The notes under the pieces are model-generated. The model did not search any database, was not told the DNA's origin, and saw only the letters and a list, made by a program, of their open reading frames with translations. From Euryhalocaulis sp050486445 (GTDB taxonomy: Bacteria > Pseudomonadota > Alphaproteobacteria > Caulobacterales > Maricaulaceae), in NCBI GenBank assembly GCA_050486445.1, contig JBJHDH010000014.1, forward strand, positions 8,435 through 72,434: a stretch of 64,000 bases of DNA. Direction: 5' to 3'. The translations under genes were made by a program, and so were the position numbers. Below are positions 38,679 to 45,975 of the stretch, piece after piece. Within the stretch, counting starts at the first letter, position 1. Every line of letters begins with the position of its first letter.

Positions 38679-40526
38679 ATGACGGGTTTCCGCACAGGAT
38701 ATGTGCTGGCCGGGGCCATGACGCTGCTGGCCACAATGCTGTTGGCAGGGGGCGCGGCGCAGGCGCAGAACCAGAGCAATATCCAGTACGATTGCGACCG
38801 CGCCTGCCTGACCGGCTTTATCGACGCCTTTGTCGACGGGCTGCTGGCCAATGATTCCGGCCGCGTGCCGCTGGCGCCGGACGCGAAAGTGACGCTGAAC
38901 GACGACATCATGCCACTGGCGGACACGTTCTGGGCCGAGGCCCAAAGCGTGCGCGGCCGGGTCGATATCGCCAATCCCCGCCTGGGCGACACCGGCACGC
39001 AGATGCTGGTGGTGAATGAGGACGGCGCCGAGATCATCCATGTCTTCCGCCTGAAGGTGAAAGACGGCGCGATCACGGAAGTGGAGCAGATCCGCACACG
39101 CGGGCCGGAGGAAGGCAGCCTTTACGACACGTCCACGCTGCGCGAGCCCAATCCGAACTTCAACATCGCCATCCGCCCGGCAGAGCAGGATTCCTATTAT
39201 GATCTGATCGCGGCGGCGGAATCCTATTGGCGCGCCTTTAACACCAACGGCACGGACGAATACCGGCCGGCCGAATTCTGGCCCTATGTTCCGCGGCTGG
39301 AGAACGGCGTGCTGACCACCCATGCGCCGTTCGCCGGCAATCCGCCCTCCACCGCCGCCGAGCAGTTCGATCTGGGCCGCCATGCCGGACGCAATATCTG
39401 GGACATCCGCTATCCGGTGGTGGACGAGGAATATGGCGTGGTGATGAGCTTTGCCCGGTTCGGCCTGAAAGACGGCGCGACGCCGCGCAGCGAGGCGCAG
39501 TCGGTGGACCGGCTGGTGGCCGAGTTTTTCGCCATCCGCAAGGGCCTGATCTGGGACATTCAGGCGGTGATGTTCAACCGCGACGATTCCCTGCCCAGCG
39601 CCTGGGCGCCCGATTACGGTCCCACGCGCGGCGGCTGGGCGCCGGTCACCTGCGACCGCGCCTGCCTGACAGTGTTTATTGACGCCTATTACGATGCGCT
39701 GCTGGCGAACGATCCGGCGCGGCTGCCCCAGGCGGCGGGCGCGCGCATCACGCTGAACGGCAAGGATGTCACGTTGGCCGAGGCGTTCTGGGACGGAGCG
39801 GAGCGCGTGCGCTGGCGCTTTGACGCGGTGAACGAGCGGCTGGGCGACACCGGCACGCAGGTCGTGGTGGTCGACGGGGACGGCGAGGACTCGATGGAGA
39901 TCGTGCGCCTGAAAGTCGCGGGCGGCGCGATCACCGAGATCGAGATTATCCGCACCTTTGAGGGCGAAGCGGGCGCGTGGTGGGGGCCGGAACAGCTCGA
40001 TCCCGAGCCCTCCGCCTTCCTCACTTTGCCGATCCCGCCGGTGGAGCGCGATTCCTATTACAAGCTGGTCGCCGTCGCGGACGGGTATTTCCGCGCATTC
40101 CAGACCAATGGCACGCCGGACTATCACCGTCCTGCGCTGCTGCCCGATACGCGGCGCTTCGAGAACGGCGCGCAATTCACCGCCAATTACCGGAACGGCG
40201 TCTATGTCACCGCCATGGACGGGTTCGACCGCGGCCTGTTCATCGGGCGCAATCTCTGGGACCGCCGCCATGCCGTGGTGGATGAAGAGCGCGGCATCGT
40301 GCTGACCATCCTGCGCTTTGGGCGGATCGACGGCCCCATCGAAAACGCCAGCTCTGTCACCGCCTTCGACCGGCTGGTGGGCGAGTTTTTCACGGTGAAG
40401 GCCGGGAAGATTCAGGAGGTGCAGGCCGTCATGTTCGATCTGGACGATGACGAGCCGACCGGCTGGGGCAATCCCTGGTATGGCCCCGGCAAAGGCGGCT
40501 GGGGCGCCATGCCGACCGGGCAGTAG
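38679..40526 (+). CDS. Secreted protein of two tandem NTF2-like double halves
   Basis: The 615-aa product has a signal peptide (LLATMLLAGGAAQAQ) and then two homologous blocks. Each starts with CDRACL (Cys39 and Cys325), a period of about 286 residues. The blocks share CDRACL..FIDA, LGDTGTQ, RLKV..GAITE and a later DSYY..V segment. Each block has an NTF2/SnoaL-like first part and a second part ending in GGWG or GGWAP. The resemblance to NTF2-like folds is by pattern only; no catalytic site is evident. The function is unknown; a periplasmic or secreted binding role is possible. Confidence 0.75.
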   Translation: MTGFRTGYVLAGAMTLLATMLLAGGAAQAQNQSNIQYDCDRACLTGFIDAFVDGLLANDSGRVPLAPDAKVTLNDDIMPLADTFWAEAQSVRGRVDIANPRLGDTGTQMLVVNEDGAEIIHVFRLKVKDGAITEVEQIRTRGPEEGSLYDTSTLREPNPNFNIAIRPAEQDSYYDLIAAAESYWRAFNTNGTDEYRPAEFWPYVPRLENGVLTTHAPFAGNPPSTAAEQFDLGRHAGRNIWDIRYPVVDEEYGVVMSFARFGLKDGATPRSEAQSVDRLVAEFFAIRKGLIWDIQAVMFNRDDSLPSAWAPDYGPTRGGWAPVTCDRACLTVFIDAYYDALLANDPARLPQAAGARITLNGKDVTLAEAFWDGAERVRWRFDAVNERLGDTGTQVVVVDGDGEDSMEIVRLKVAGGAITEIEIIRTFEGEAGAWWGPEQLDPEPSAFLTLPIPPVERDSYYKLVAVADGYFRAFQTNGTPDYHRPALLPDTRRFENGAQFTANYRNGVYVTAMDGFDRGLFIGRNLWDRRHAVVDEERGIVLTILRFGRIDGPIENASSVTAFDRLVGEFFTVKAGKIQEVQAVMFDLDDDEPTGWGNPWYGPGKGGWGAMPTGQ

Positions 40527-40538
40527 GGGCCGGGGCGT

Positions 40539-40670
40539 CTATTCCGCAGCAGTCCGATGCGGATCGTTCTTCGAGCGATGGAAGACGCCACCCACCCACA
40601 GGCCGAGAAAGCCCGTCGCCAGCACGGCAACAAGACCAATGACAACGCCAATCGCGGGATCAAGCGGCAT
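40539..40670 (-). CDS. Small single-pass membrane protein, 43 aa
   Basis: The 43-aa product has one hydrophobic helix (IGVVIGLVAVLATGFLGLWV) and a basic, charged tail (HRSKNDPHRTAAE). The start ATG at 40670 is preceded by GGAGGAG at good distance, a textbook ribosome site. It overlaps the end of the 84-aa gene by 11 nt in another frame, so it looks translationally coupled. No family is recognised. Topology or partner is unknown. Confidence 0.65.
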   Translation of the reverse strand: MPLDPAIGVVIGLVAVLATGFLGLWVGGVFHRSKNDPHRTAAE

Positions 40671-40914
40671 GGCGCTCCTCCTTGAAGCCCAAGGATAACA
40701 CAAATTGGGCCACAATGTGAAACAGACAAGCAGCAATCACCAGTCCGACATTGCCCCAACCCCATTGCAGGGCAGGGTTCAAAGTTGGACCGAATGTTGC
40801 GCCAATGAAGCACGCAATGGCGACGCCGTTGAAGAGAACGGCGCTAAGCTTCGCCACCTCCTCCAGATGACGCGCGGATTTTGGCCGGAAATCAAACCCG
40901 CGTTTCACGATCAT
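40660..40914 (-). CDS. Small two-pass membrane protein in the nrdB operon, 84 aa
   Basis: The 84-aa product has a basic N-terminus (MIVKRGFDFRPKSARHLEEV), then two hydrophobic helices (about residues 24-42 and 57-77) separated by a loop with GPTLNPALQWGWG. Its ATG at 40914 overlaps the nrdB stop (ATGA), so it is coupled to nrdB. Downstream it overlaps the 43-aa gene. I do not recognise the family. A link to ribonucleotide reductase is suggested only by the gene order. Confidence 0.65.
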   Translation of the reverse strand: MIVKRGFDFRPKSARHLEEVAKLSAVLFNGVAIACFIGATFGPTLNPALQWGWGNVGLVIAACLFHIVAQFVLSLGFKEERHAA

Positions 40915-41954
40915 CCGTCCACCGCGGAGGGGCGCTTCTCCCGCATCTTGTCGAACATCGTCCAAACGCCGGCCTCGCCGTGCCATTCGCCGCGCGTGGC
41001 GCCCTTGGCGTATTCGGTGGCGCGCGCCTCGAAGAAATTGGCGTGCTCCACCCCGTTCAGGATTTCCGTCAGCCAGGGCAGCGGATGCTCTTTCACGCCA
41101 TAGACGGCGGGCAGCTTCAACTGGGCCAGCCGCCAGTCGGCGATATAGCGGATATAGGCCTTGATGTCGGCCGGAGTCATGCCCTCCACCGGCCCCATCT
41201 CGAAGGCCAGGTCGATGAACTTGTCCTCCAGCCCCACCACGGTCTTGCAGCAATCGACAATGTCGTCCTTCACGGCCGGGGTCAGCGCGTCGGTTTCCGC
41301 GGCGAAGGCGTGGAACAGGCGGATCATGCCCTCGCAATGCAGCGACTCGTCACGCACGCTCCACGAGACGATCTGGCCCATGCCCTTCATCTTGTTGAAG
41401 CGCGGGAAGTTCATCAGCATCGCGAAGCTGGCGAAGAGTTGCAGCCCCTCGGTGAAGGCGCCGAACATCGCCACGGTGCGCAGGATGTCGGCCTCTGTCT
41501 CCACGCCGAAACGCTGCATGAAGTCGTGCTTGTCGCGCATCGCCTGATAGTCGAGGAAGGCGGAGAATTCCGCCTCTGGCATACCGATGGTTTCCAGCAG
41601 CAGCGCATAGGCGGCGATATGGATCGTCTCCATGTTCGAAAACGCCGAGAGCATCATCTTGATCTCGGTCGGTTTGAACACGCGCGCATAGCGCTCCATG
41701 TAATTGTCGTTCACCTCGACATCGGACTGGGTGAAAAAGCGGAAAATCTGGGTCAGCAGATTGCGCTCGGCGTCCGAGAGTTTGCCCGCCCAGTCCTTGC
41801 AGTCCTCGCCCAGCGGCACCTCTTCCGGCATCCAGTGGACCTGCTGCTGCTTCTTCCAGAAATCATAGGCCCAAGGATAGCGGAACGGCTTGTAGGAATG
41901 GCTGGGGGTCAGCAATCCCGGCAATTGGGCGATCTGGGGGTCGGTCTGGGACAT
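40911..41954 (-). CDS. nrdB: Class Ia ribonucleotide reductase small subunit
   Basis: NrdB holds the diiron-tyrosyl radical that starts nucleotide reduction by NrdA. The 347-aa protein has all metal ligands: Asp78, Glu109 and His112 (METIHIAAY), Glu169, Glu203 and His206 (RDESLH). The radical Tyr is Tyr116, seven after Glu109 as in E. coli (E115/Y122), so this is class Ia rather than the Tyr-less Ic form. ATG 41954 gives the proper N-terminus; an upstream ATG at 42026 adds 24 odd residues. nrdA is not in the window. Two small membrane genes follow with overlaps. Confidence 0.95.
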   Translation of the reverse strand: MSQTDPQIAQLPGLLTPSHSYKPFRYPWAYDFWKKQQQVHWMPEEVPLGEDCKDWAGKLSDAERNLLTQIFRFFTQSDVEVNDNYMERYARVFKPTEIKMMLSAFSNMETIHIAAYALLLETIGMPEAEFSAFLDYQAMRDKHDFMQRFGVETEADILRTVAMFGAFTEGLQLFASFAMLMNFPRFNKMKGMGQIVSWSVRDESLHCEGMIRLFHAFAAETDALTPAVKDDIVDCCKTVVGLEDKFIDLAFEMGPVEGMTPADIKAYIRYIADWRLAQLKLPAVYGVKEHPLPWLTEILNGVEHANFFEARATEYAKGATRGEWHGEAGVWTMFDKMREKRPSAVDG

Positions 41955-42056
41955 CGGATCAGGCTTCCGGCTCGAGTCGCAATCGAACCTACATCTTGTG
42001 GCTGAACGCGCCTCCCCGTCCAGCATTTTGATGCTGAATATTGGGGATGAGGGGCC

Positions 42057-42065
42057 TGTGGAAAA
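42057..42065 (+). promoter_or_regulatory. DnaA-box-like nonamer upstream of nrdB
   Basis: TGTGGAAAA differs by one base from the DnaA box TGTGGATAA and lies about 105 bp before the nrdB start. DnaA regulates nrdAB in E. coli; here it is only a sequence match and could be chance. Confidence 0.25.
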
Positions 42066-42137
42066 GACCCGGCGCTGTGCAGGGCCTTAAAACGGGCGGA
42101 ACGGAGCGAAAAAGGCGGCCGGATCAGTCGTCTCCGG

Positions 42138-42614
42138 TCAGCCGCCTTTGGCCGCCGCCTCCAGCCCGGCGATGTCGAATTTGACCATTTTCAGCATCGC
42201 CTCGGCCACCCGCTTCACCTTCGCGGGGTCCGGATCGCTCATCAACTCGCCCAGCCGTTTGGGGACAATCTGCCAGCAGAGGCCCCAGCGGTCGCGCAGC
42301 CAGCCGCATTGTTCATAGGCGCCGCCCGCGCCCAGCGCCTCCCACAGCCGGTCGATTTCCGCCTGATCGGCGCACTCCACCATGATGGAGAAGCTGTGAT
42401 TGAACGGGTCCAGCGGCCCGGCCTCGATGGCCATGTAGCGCTGGTCGCCAAGCTGGAAGCCCGCCATCCGCACGCTGCCCGCCGGGCCGGAGGGAGAATC
42501 CGCCGGCAGCGGCGAGATCCAGTGCAGCGCCGAGCCGGGAATCTGATCTGTATAGAAGCGGACCGCCGCCTCCATATCCTTTTCGAACCAGAGATGCTGG
42601 GTGACTTTGGTCAT
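42138..42614 (-). CDS. VOC-superfamily protein (PhnB-like)
   Basis: The 158-aa product has the glyoxalase/bleomycin-resistance (VOC) pattern. It starts MTKVTQHLWFEKDMEAAVRFY, has FNHSFSIMVECADQAEIDRLW and ends its domain with CGWLRDRWGLCWQIVPK. These features fit the PhnB/3-demethylubiquinone-methyltransferase-like subgroup, which has no proven single function. It is the last gene of the DUF1428-GST-VOC unit, 32 nt after the GST gene. Confidence 0.85.
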   Translation of the reverse strand: MTKVTQHLWFEKDMEAAVRFYTDQIPGSALHWISPLPADSPSGPAGSVRMAGFQLGDQRYMAIEAGPLDPFNHSFSIMVECADQAEIDRLWEALGAGGAYEQCGWLRDRWGLCWQIVPKRLGELMSDPDPAKVKRVAEAMLKMVKFDIAGLEAAAKGG

Positions 42615-42646
42615 GTGTGGATTCCTTATGCGGTCGCCGCGCGCGC

Positions 42647-43315
42647 TCAGGCGGCGGAGACGCGATCCTCGAAATCGGCCAGTTGTGCGTCCAGCGCCCG
42701 CCTGAAGGCGGGCCGCGCCTCGCCCCGCGCCCGATAGGCGGCCAGCGGCGGGAATTGGGCGACCAGGTCTGTGTGGCGCAGATTGCGCAACACTGTGACC
42801 ATCATCAGATCGCCGGCCGTGAAGCGTTCCTCCAGCCAGTCTTTGTCGCCCAGATGCTCCGCCACGCGCGCCAACTTGCCGCGAACCATGTCCACAACGC
42901 CGGGGCGGCGGGCCTGCGCCCATTCCTCTTCGGAATGAAACAGGTCGATCGCAGCCAGTTGCGAGATGACCGGCTCTACGCTGTTCAACGCGGCGATGAC
43001 CCAACCCGTAGCCCGCCCCCGGCCCTGCGGGTCAGCGGGCAGCAGAGTTTCGCACCCTTCGCCGATATGCAGCACGATGGCGCCGGATTCGAACAGCGAG
43101 ACCTCACCGTCGCGATAGGATGGAACCTGACCGAAAGGCTGCTCGCTGAAATAGTCTGCCGGGCGTTCAGCGCGCGCATCCAGCAGGCGTGTGGAATAGG
43201 GAATTCCCGCCTCCTCCAGCGCCCAGCGCACCCGGAGATCTCGCACCAAACCCTTGGCGAACTCCGGAACCCAGCCGAACGCGCTGATGCGCACAGGAGA
43301 TTGAAGATCGGCCAT
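42647..43315 (-). CDS. Glutathione S-transferase family protein
   Basis: The 222-aa product has a thioredoxin-like N-terminal domain (VRWALEEAGIPYSTRLLDAR, then the cis-Pro segment FGQVPSYRDGEVSLFESGAI) and an all-helical C-terminal domain with LEERFTAGDLMMVTVLR, where the Asp is the GST N-capping residue. It lies 2 nt after the DUF1428 gene, in the MarR-controlled unit. Substrate unknown; a detoxification role fits the context. Confidence 0.9.
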   Translation of the reverse strand: MADLQSPVRISAFGWVPEFAKGLVRDLRVRWALEEAGIPYSTRLLDARAERPADYFSEQPFGQVPSYRDGEVSLFESGAIVLHIGEGCETLLPADPQGRGRATGWVIAALNSVEPVISQLAAIDLFHSEEEWAQARRPGVVDMVRGKLARVAEHLGDKDWLEERFTAGDLMMVTVLRNLRHTDLVAQFPPLAAYRARGEARPAFRRALDAQLADFEDRVSAA

Positions 43316-43317
43316 GC

Positions 43318-44043
43318 TCAGGCGTCCACAATCGGCGCGAAACCGCCAAAGATCATGCGCTGGCCGTCGAACGGCATTGTGTCATGGCCGGGCTTCATCC
43401 GCTCGTCGGCCATCACTTTCGCCATGCCTTCGTCGCGGGCCTGTTTGCTGGGCCATTCCACCCAGGAAAAGACGATGTCCTCACCGTCTTTGGCCTGCAC
43501 AGCCATATAAAAGTCTGTGACCTTGCCCGCGGGCACGTCGTCGCTCCAGGCCTCGACCACGCGGCTGGCGCCATATTCCTGAAAGATGGCGGCGGCCTTC
43601 GCGGCCATCGCGTGATAGGCGTCCTTGTTCCCGGACGGGATGGCGAGCACATAGCCATCCGCATAGCCTATCCCGTTCGCGGCGCCGTCATCGACGATGG
43701 GCGCGAAGCCGCCAAAAACCATGCGCATTCCGTCGAACGGCATCTGCTGGCCGAACGCCTCCATGCGCGGGTCGGACATCATTTTCTTCTGCGCCGCGTC
43801 GCGGGCCTCTCTGGATGGATATTCCATCCATGAGAAGCAGACGATCTCGCCATCCTTAGCTTTCACGGCGCGGCGGAAATCGGTGACCTTGCCGTCTGGC
43901 ACATCATCTTCCCAGCATTCGACCAGGCGCGAGACGCCGAATTCCCTGAACAGCGGCAAAGCCTTTTCGGCCATCGCCCGATAGGCGTCTTTGTTCTCCG
44001 CCGGCACGGCGACCAGAAACCCGTCCACATATCCCATTGTCAT
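43318..44043 (-). CDS. Tandem DUF1428 protein
   Basis: The 241-aa product holds two copies of the DUF1428 (YbaA-like, ferredoxin-fold dimeric) domain, about residues 1-118 and 126-241. Each begins YVDGFLVAVP/YADGYVLAIP with NKDAY and ends in MPFDGMRMVFGGF / MPFDGQRMIFGGF. Usual family members are one-domain proteins of about 115 aa that form dimers; here the two domains are fused. The start ATG 44043 has AAGGAA upstream. It is the first gene of the unit facing marR. The function is not known. Confidence 0.85.
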   Translation of the reverse strand: MTMGYVDGFLVAVPAENKDAYRAMAEKALPLFREFGVSRLVECWEDDVPDGKVTDFRRAVKAKDGEIVCFSWMEYPSREARDAAQKKMMSDPRMEAFGQQMPFDGMRMVFGGFAPIVDDGAANGIGYADGYVLAIPSGNKDAYHAMAAKAAAIFQEYGASRVVEAWSDDVPAGKVTDFYMAVQAKDGEDIVFSWVEWPSKQARDEGMAKVMADERMKPGHDTMPFDGQRMIFGGFAPIVDA

Positions 44044-44116
44044 CGTGAGCGTTCCTTTTCAATTTTATTCAGGCCGATTCAGGCAGTTACGCACGCGGGT
44101 GCGCATTCGTTCCGGA

Positions 44117-44145
44117 TTGACTTTTTATGTTGGTATCAACATATT
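44117..44145 (+). promoter_or_regulatory. marR promoter with overlapping palindromic operator
   Basis: TTGACT at 44117-44122 and CATATT at 44140-44145 (17-bp spacing) form a promoter candidate. Between and overlapping them is the perfect palindrome TATGTTG-GTAT-CAACATA (44126-44143), typical in size for a MarR dimer. If correct, the transcript would begin near ATG 44152, so the message may be leaderless. The same operator could also control the divergent DUF1428 unit. Confidence 0.6.
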
Positions 44146-44592
44146 ATGGCCATGTCAAAGCGAGTCGCCCCCGAAATCACACTTGAAGTGCGCGACACGT
44201 GCCTGTGCCTGCATGCACAGCGCGCGGCGCGCACGCTGGCGCGGCGTTTTGACGATGCGCTGCGCCCCTATGGGCTGACCAATCAGCAATTCTCGCTGCT
44301 GATGTCGCTGAACCGGCCGAGGCCGCCCGCCATCGGACCCGTGGCGCAGTTTCTGGCGATGGACCGCACCACCCTGACCGCCGCGCTGAAACCGCTGGAG
44401 CGTGAGGGGCTGGTTACTGTCGCGCCCGATCCCGGCGACCGGCGCAGCCGTCTGCTGACGCTGACTGCGAAGGGCCATGCGGCGCTGCTGCGCGCCGTGC
44501 CGGCCTGGCGGGAGGAACATGCGAAGCTGGACGCCGAAACCGGGGCGCGCAAGATGGACACCCTGCGCGCCGGCCTGCGCGCCATCGCGTGA
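44146..44592 (+). CDS. MarR-family transcriptional regulator
   Basis: The 148-aa product has the MarR winged helix: RPYGLTNQQFSLLMSLNRP, then PVAQFLAMDRTTLTAALKPL (recognition helix) and VAPDPGDRRSRLLTLTAKG (wing with the conserved D..R). The first ATG is 44146; ATG 44152 is two codons later and would fit a leaderless message. It is divergent from the DUF1428x2-GST-VOC unit, which it probably represses together with itself through the palindrome before it. Confidence 0.9.
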   Translation: MAMSKRVAPEITLEVRDTCLCLHAQRAARTLARRFDDALRPYGLTNQQFSLLMSLNRPRPPAIGPVAQFLAMDRTTLTAALKPLEREGLVTVAPDPGDRRSRLLTLTAKGHAALLRAVPAWREEHAKLDAETGARKMDTLRAGLRAIA

Positions 44593-44651
44593 GGCGCCCC
44601 CAGGCGGGCGGCGCCTTCCCCGGCGGCCCGGCTTGTGGAAAACTCCCGCGC

Positions 44652-44945
44652 ATGAACAGGGACGAGGCCATCCGCCTGCTGCGTGAAGCCGAGCCGCGAA
44701 TGCGGAAATACGGCGTTGTCCATGCGCGCCTGTTCGGCTCTGTGGCGCGCGGAGACAACCGGCCCGGTTCGGATGTCGATGTCGCCGTGCGCCTGAAGGA
44801 CGGCACGCCGATGGATCGCCATACTGTCCTTGGACTATATGGCCTTCTCACGGATATTTTCGGCGTGGTCGATATCGTGTTCGAACCGTCTTCCCGCGCT
44901 GACCTTCAGGAAGAGATTGAGCGGGAGCACGTGCTTGCCTTCTGA
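44652..44945 (+). CDS. mntA: MntA-type nucleotidyltransferase antitoxin
   Basis: The 97-aa product has the minimal nucleotidyltransferase signature GSVARG (near residues 29-34) and SDVDVAV (Asp41, Asp43), then a third acidic site in VVDIVF. In MntA/HepT systems this enzyme AMPylates the HEPN toxin and neutralises it. ATG 44652 is chosen because it begins the domain; the in-frame ATG at 44589 overlaps the end of marR. Its end overlaps the start of the HEPN gene. Confidence 0.85.
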   Translation: MNRDEAIRLLREAEPRMRKYGVVHARLFGSVARGDNRPGSDVDVAVRLKDGTPMDRHTVLGLYGLLTDIFGVVDIVFEPSSRADLQEEIEREHVLAF

Positions 44946-45294
44946 CAAGCCGCGCCAGCGGTTCCAGGACATTATCGATTCGATCGACGCCATTCAGCAA
45001 TTTGTCGATGACGCGGGCAGCGTCGAAGCGGCAATGTACAAAAGCCATCTGCATCGCATGGCAATTGAGCGTATGCTTCTCATCATTGCAGAAGCGGCGA
45101 CGAAATTGGGGGCCTTGACGCAGGATATGGCTCCGGAAATCCCTTGGGATGAGGTGCGCGGCATCGGCAACTATATCCGGCATAATTACGATGCGCTGAA
45201 CGATCAGATGCTGTTCGAGACAGTCCGCGAAGACCTCCGCCCCCTGCGCGCCGCGTGCGAGCGGGCGTTGGGAACGCTTGGTCCTGGCGCTTAA
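44935..45294 (+). CDS. hepT: HepT-like HEPN toxin (TTG start)
   Basis: The 119-aa helical product is a DUF86/HEPN protein. It has MAIERMLLIIAEAATKLG, IPWDEVRGIGNYIRHNYDAL with the HEPN core (Arg75, Arg82-His83, Tyr85), and ends with RPLRAACERAL. HepT-type HEPN proteins are RNases whose Tyr in the RX4HXY region is AMPylated by MntA. In this protein the usual RN..xH is written RGIGNYIRH, a variant. No ATG precedes the domain; TTG 44935, overlapping mntA by 11 nt, is most likely the start. It ends 4 nt from the convergent O-methyltransferase stop. Confidence 0.8.
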   Translation: MPSDKPRQRFQDIIDSIDAIQQFVDDAGSVEAAMYKSHLHRMAIERMLLIIAEAATKLGALTQDMAPEIPWDEVRGIGNYIRHNYDALNDQMLFETVREDLRPLRAACERALGTLGPGA

Positions 45295-45298
45295 TCTT

Positions 45299-45964
45299 CT
45301 ACAGCAGGACGGCCAGCACGAACCCGTCCCAGCCCTTGCCGCCAACGGTCTGGATTGCGGTGGCGTCCAGGCGCGGCTCTGTCGCCAGCATGTCGAACAC
45401 CGCGCGCGTTCCGCGCACACTTGGATGAGTGCTTGCGGAATCCGTCACCGCGCCGTCACGCACCACATTGTCCACAACGACGACCGTCCCCGGCCGGCCT
45501 AACCGGATCGCCCAGTCGAGATAGTTCACATTGTTCGCCTTGTCGGCGTCGATGAAGACAAGGTCGAACGGCCCAATCCCCTCTTCCTCGATCAGAGGCA
45601 AGGTCTCCAGCGCCGGCCCAACGCGAATATCAGTGCGATCCGAAAGACCGGCGCGTTCGAGATTGACGCGTGCGACGCCAGCGCGATCCGCGTCGATTTC
45701 CAACGTCACTGCTAGTCCGTCATCGGGCAGTGCGCGGACGAGCCAGATCGTCGAATAGGCGCCAAGCGTCCCGATCTCCAGGATTCGGCGCGCGCCGATC
45801 ATGCGCGCAATCAGGTTCAGAAATTTCCCCTGCGGCGGCGAGACATCATGCGGCGGCAGACCGGCGGGAGCGTTCGCGGCCAGTGCGGCCTCCAGCGCCG
45901 GATCGGAAAGGCCGAGGCGCTCGATGAAATACGCATCGACGGCGCGCCACGCTTCCTGATCCAT
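45299..45964 (-). CDS. SAM-dependent O-methyltransferase (family 3, CCoAOMT-like)
   Basis: The 221-aa product has the SAM-binding segment ILEIGTLGAYSTIWLVRALP, the Asp/metal-site region FDLVFIDADKANNVNYLDWA and the VVVDNVVRDGAV motif of bacterial O-methyltransferase family 3 (catechol- or caffeoyl-CoA-like). The acceptor is unknown. It lies 11 nt before nadC on the same strand, and could be co-transcribed with the NAD genes. Confidence 0.88.
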   Translation of the reverse strand: MDQEAWRAVDAYFIERLGLSDPALEAALAANAPAGLPPHDVSPPQGKFLNLIARMIGARRILEIGTLGAYSTIWLVRALPDDGLAVTLEIDADRAGVARVNLERAGLSDRTDIRVGPALETLPLIEEEGIGPFDLVFIDADKANNVNYLDWAIRLGRPGTVVVVDNVVRDGAVTDSASTHPSVRGTRAVFDMLATEPRLDATAIQTVGGKGWDGFVLAVLL

Positions 45965-45975
45965 CGCCCGCCCTC

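Noticed and set aside
41955..42130. NrdR boxes upstream of nrdB
   Set aside because: Only loose AT-rich matches were found, with no pair at the expected spacing.
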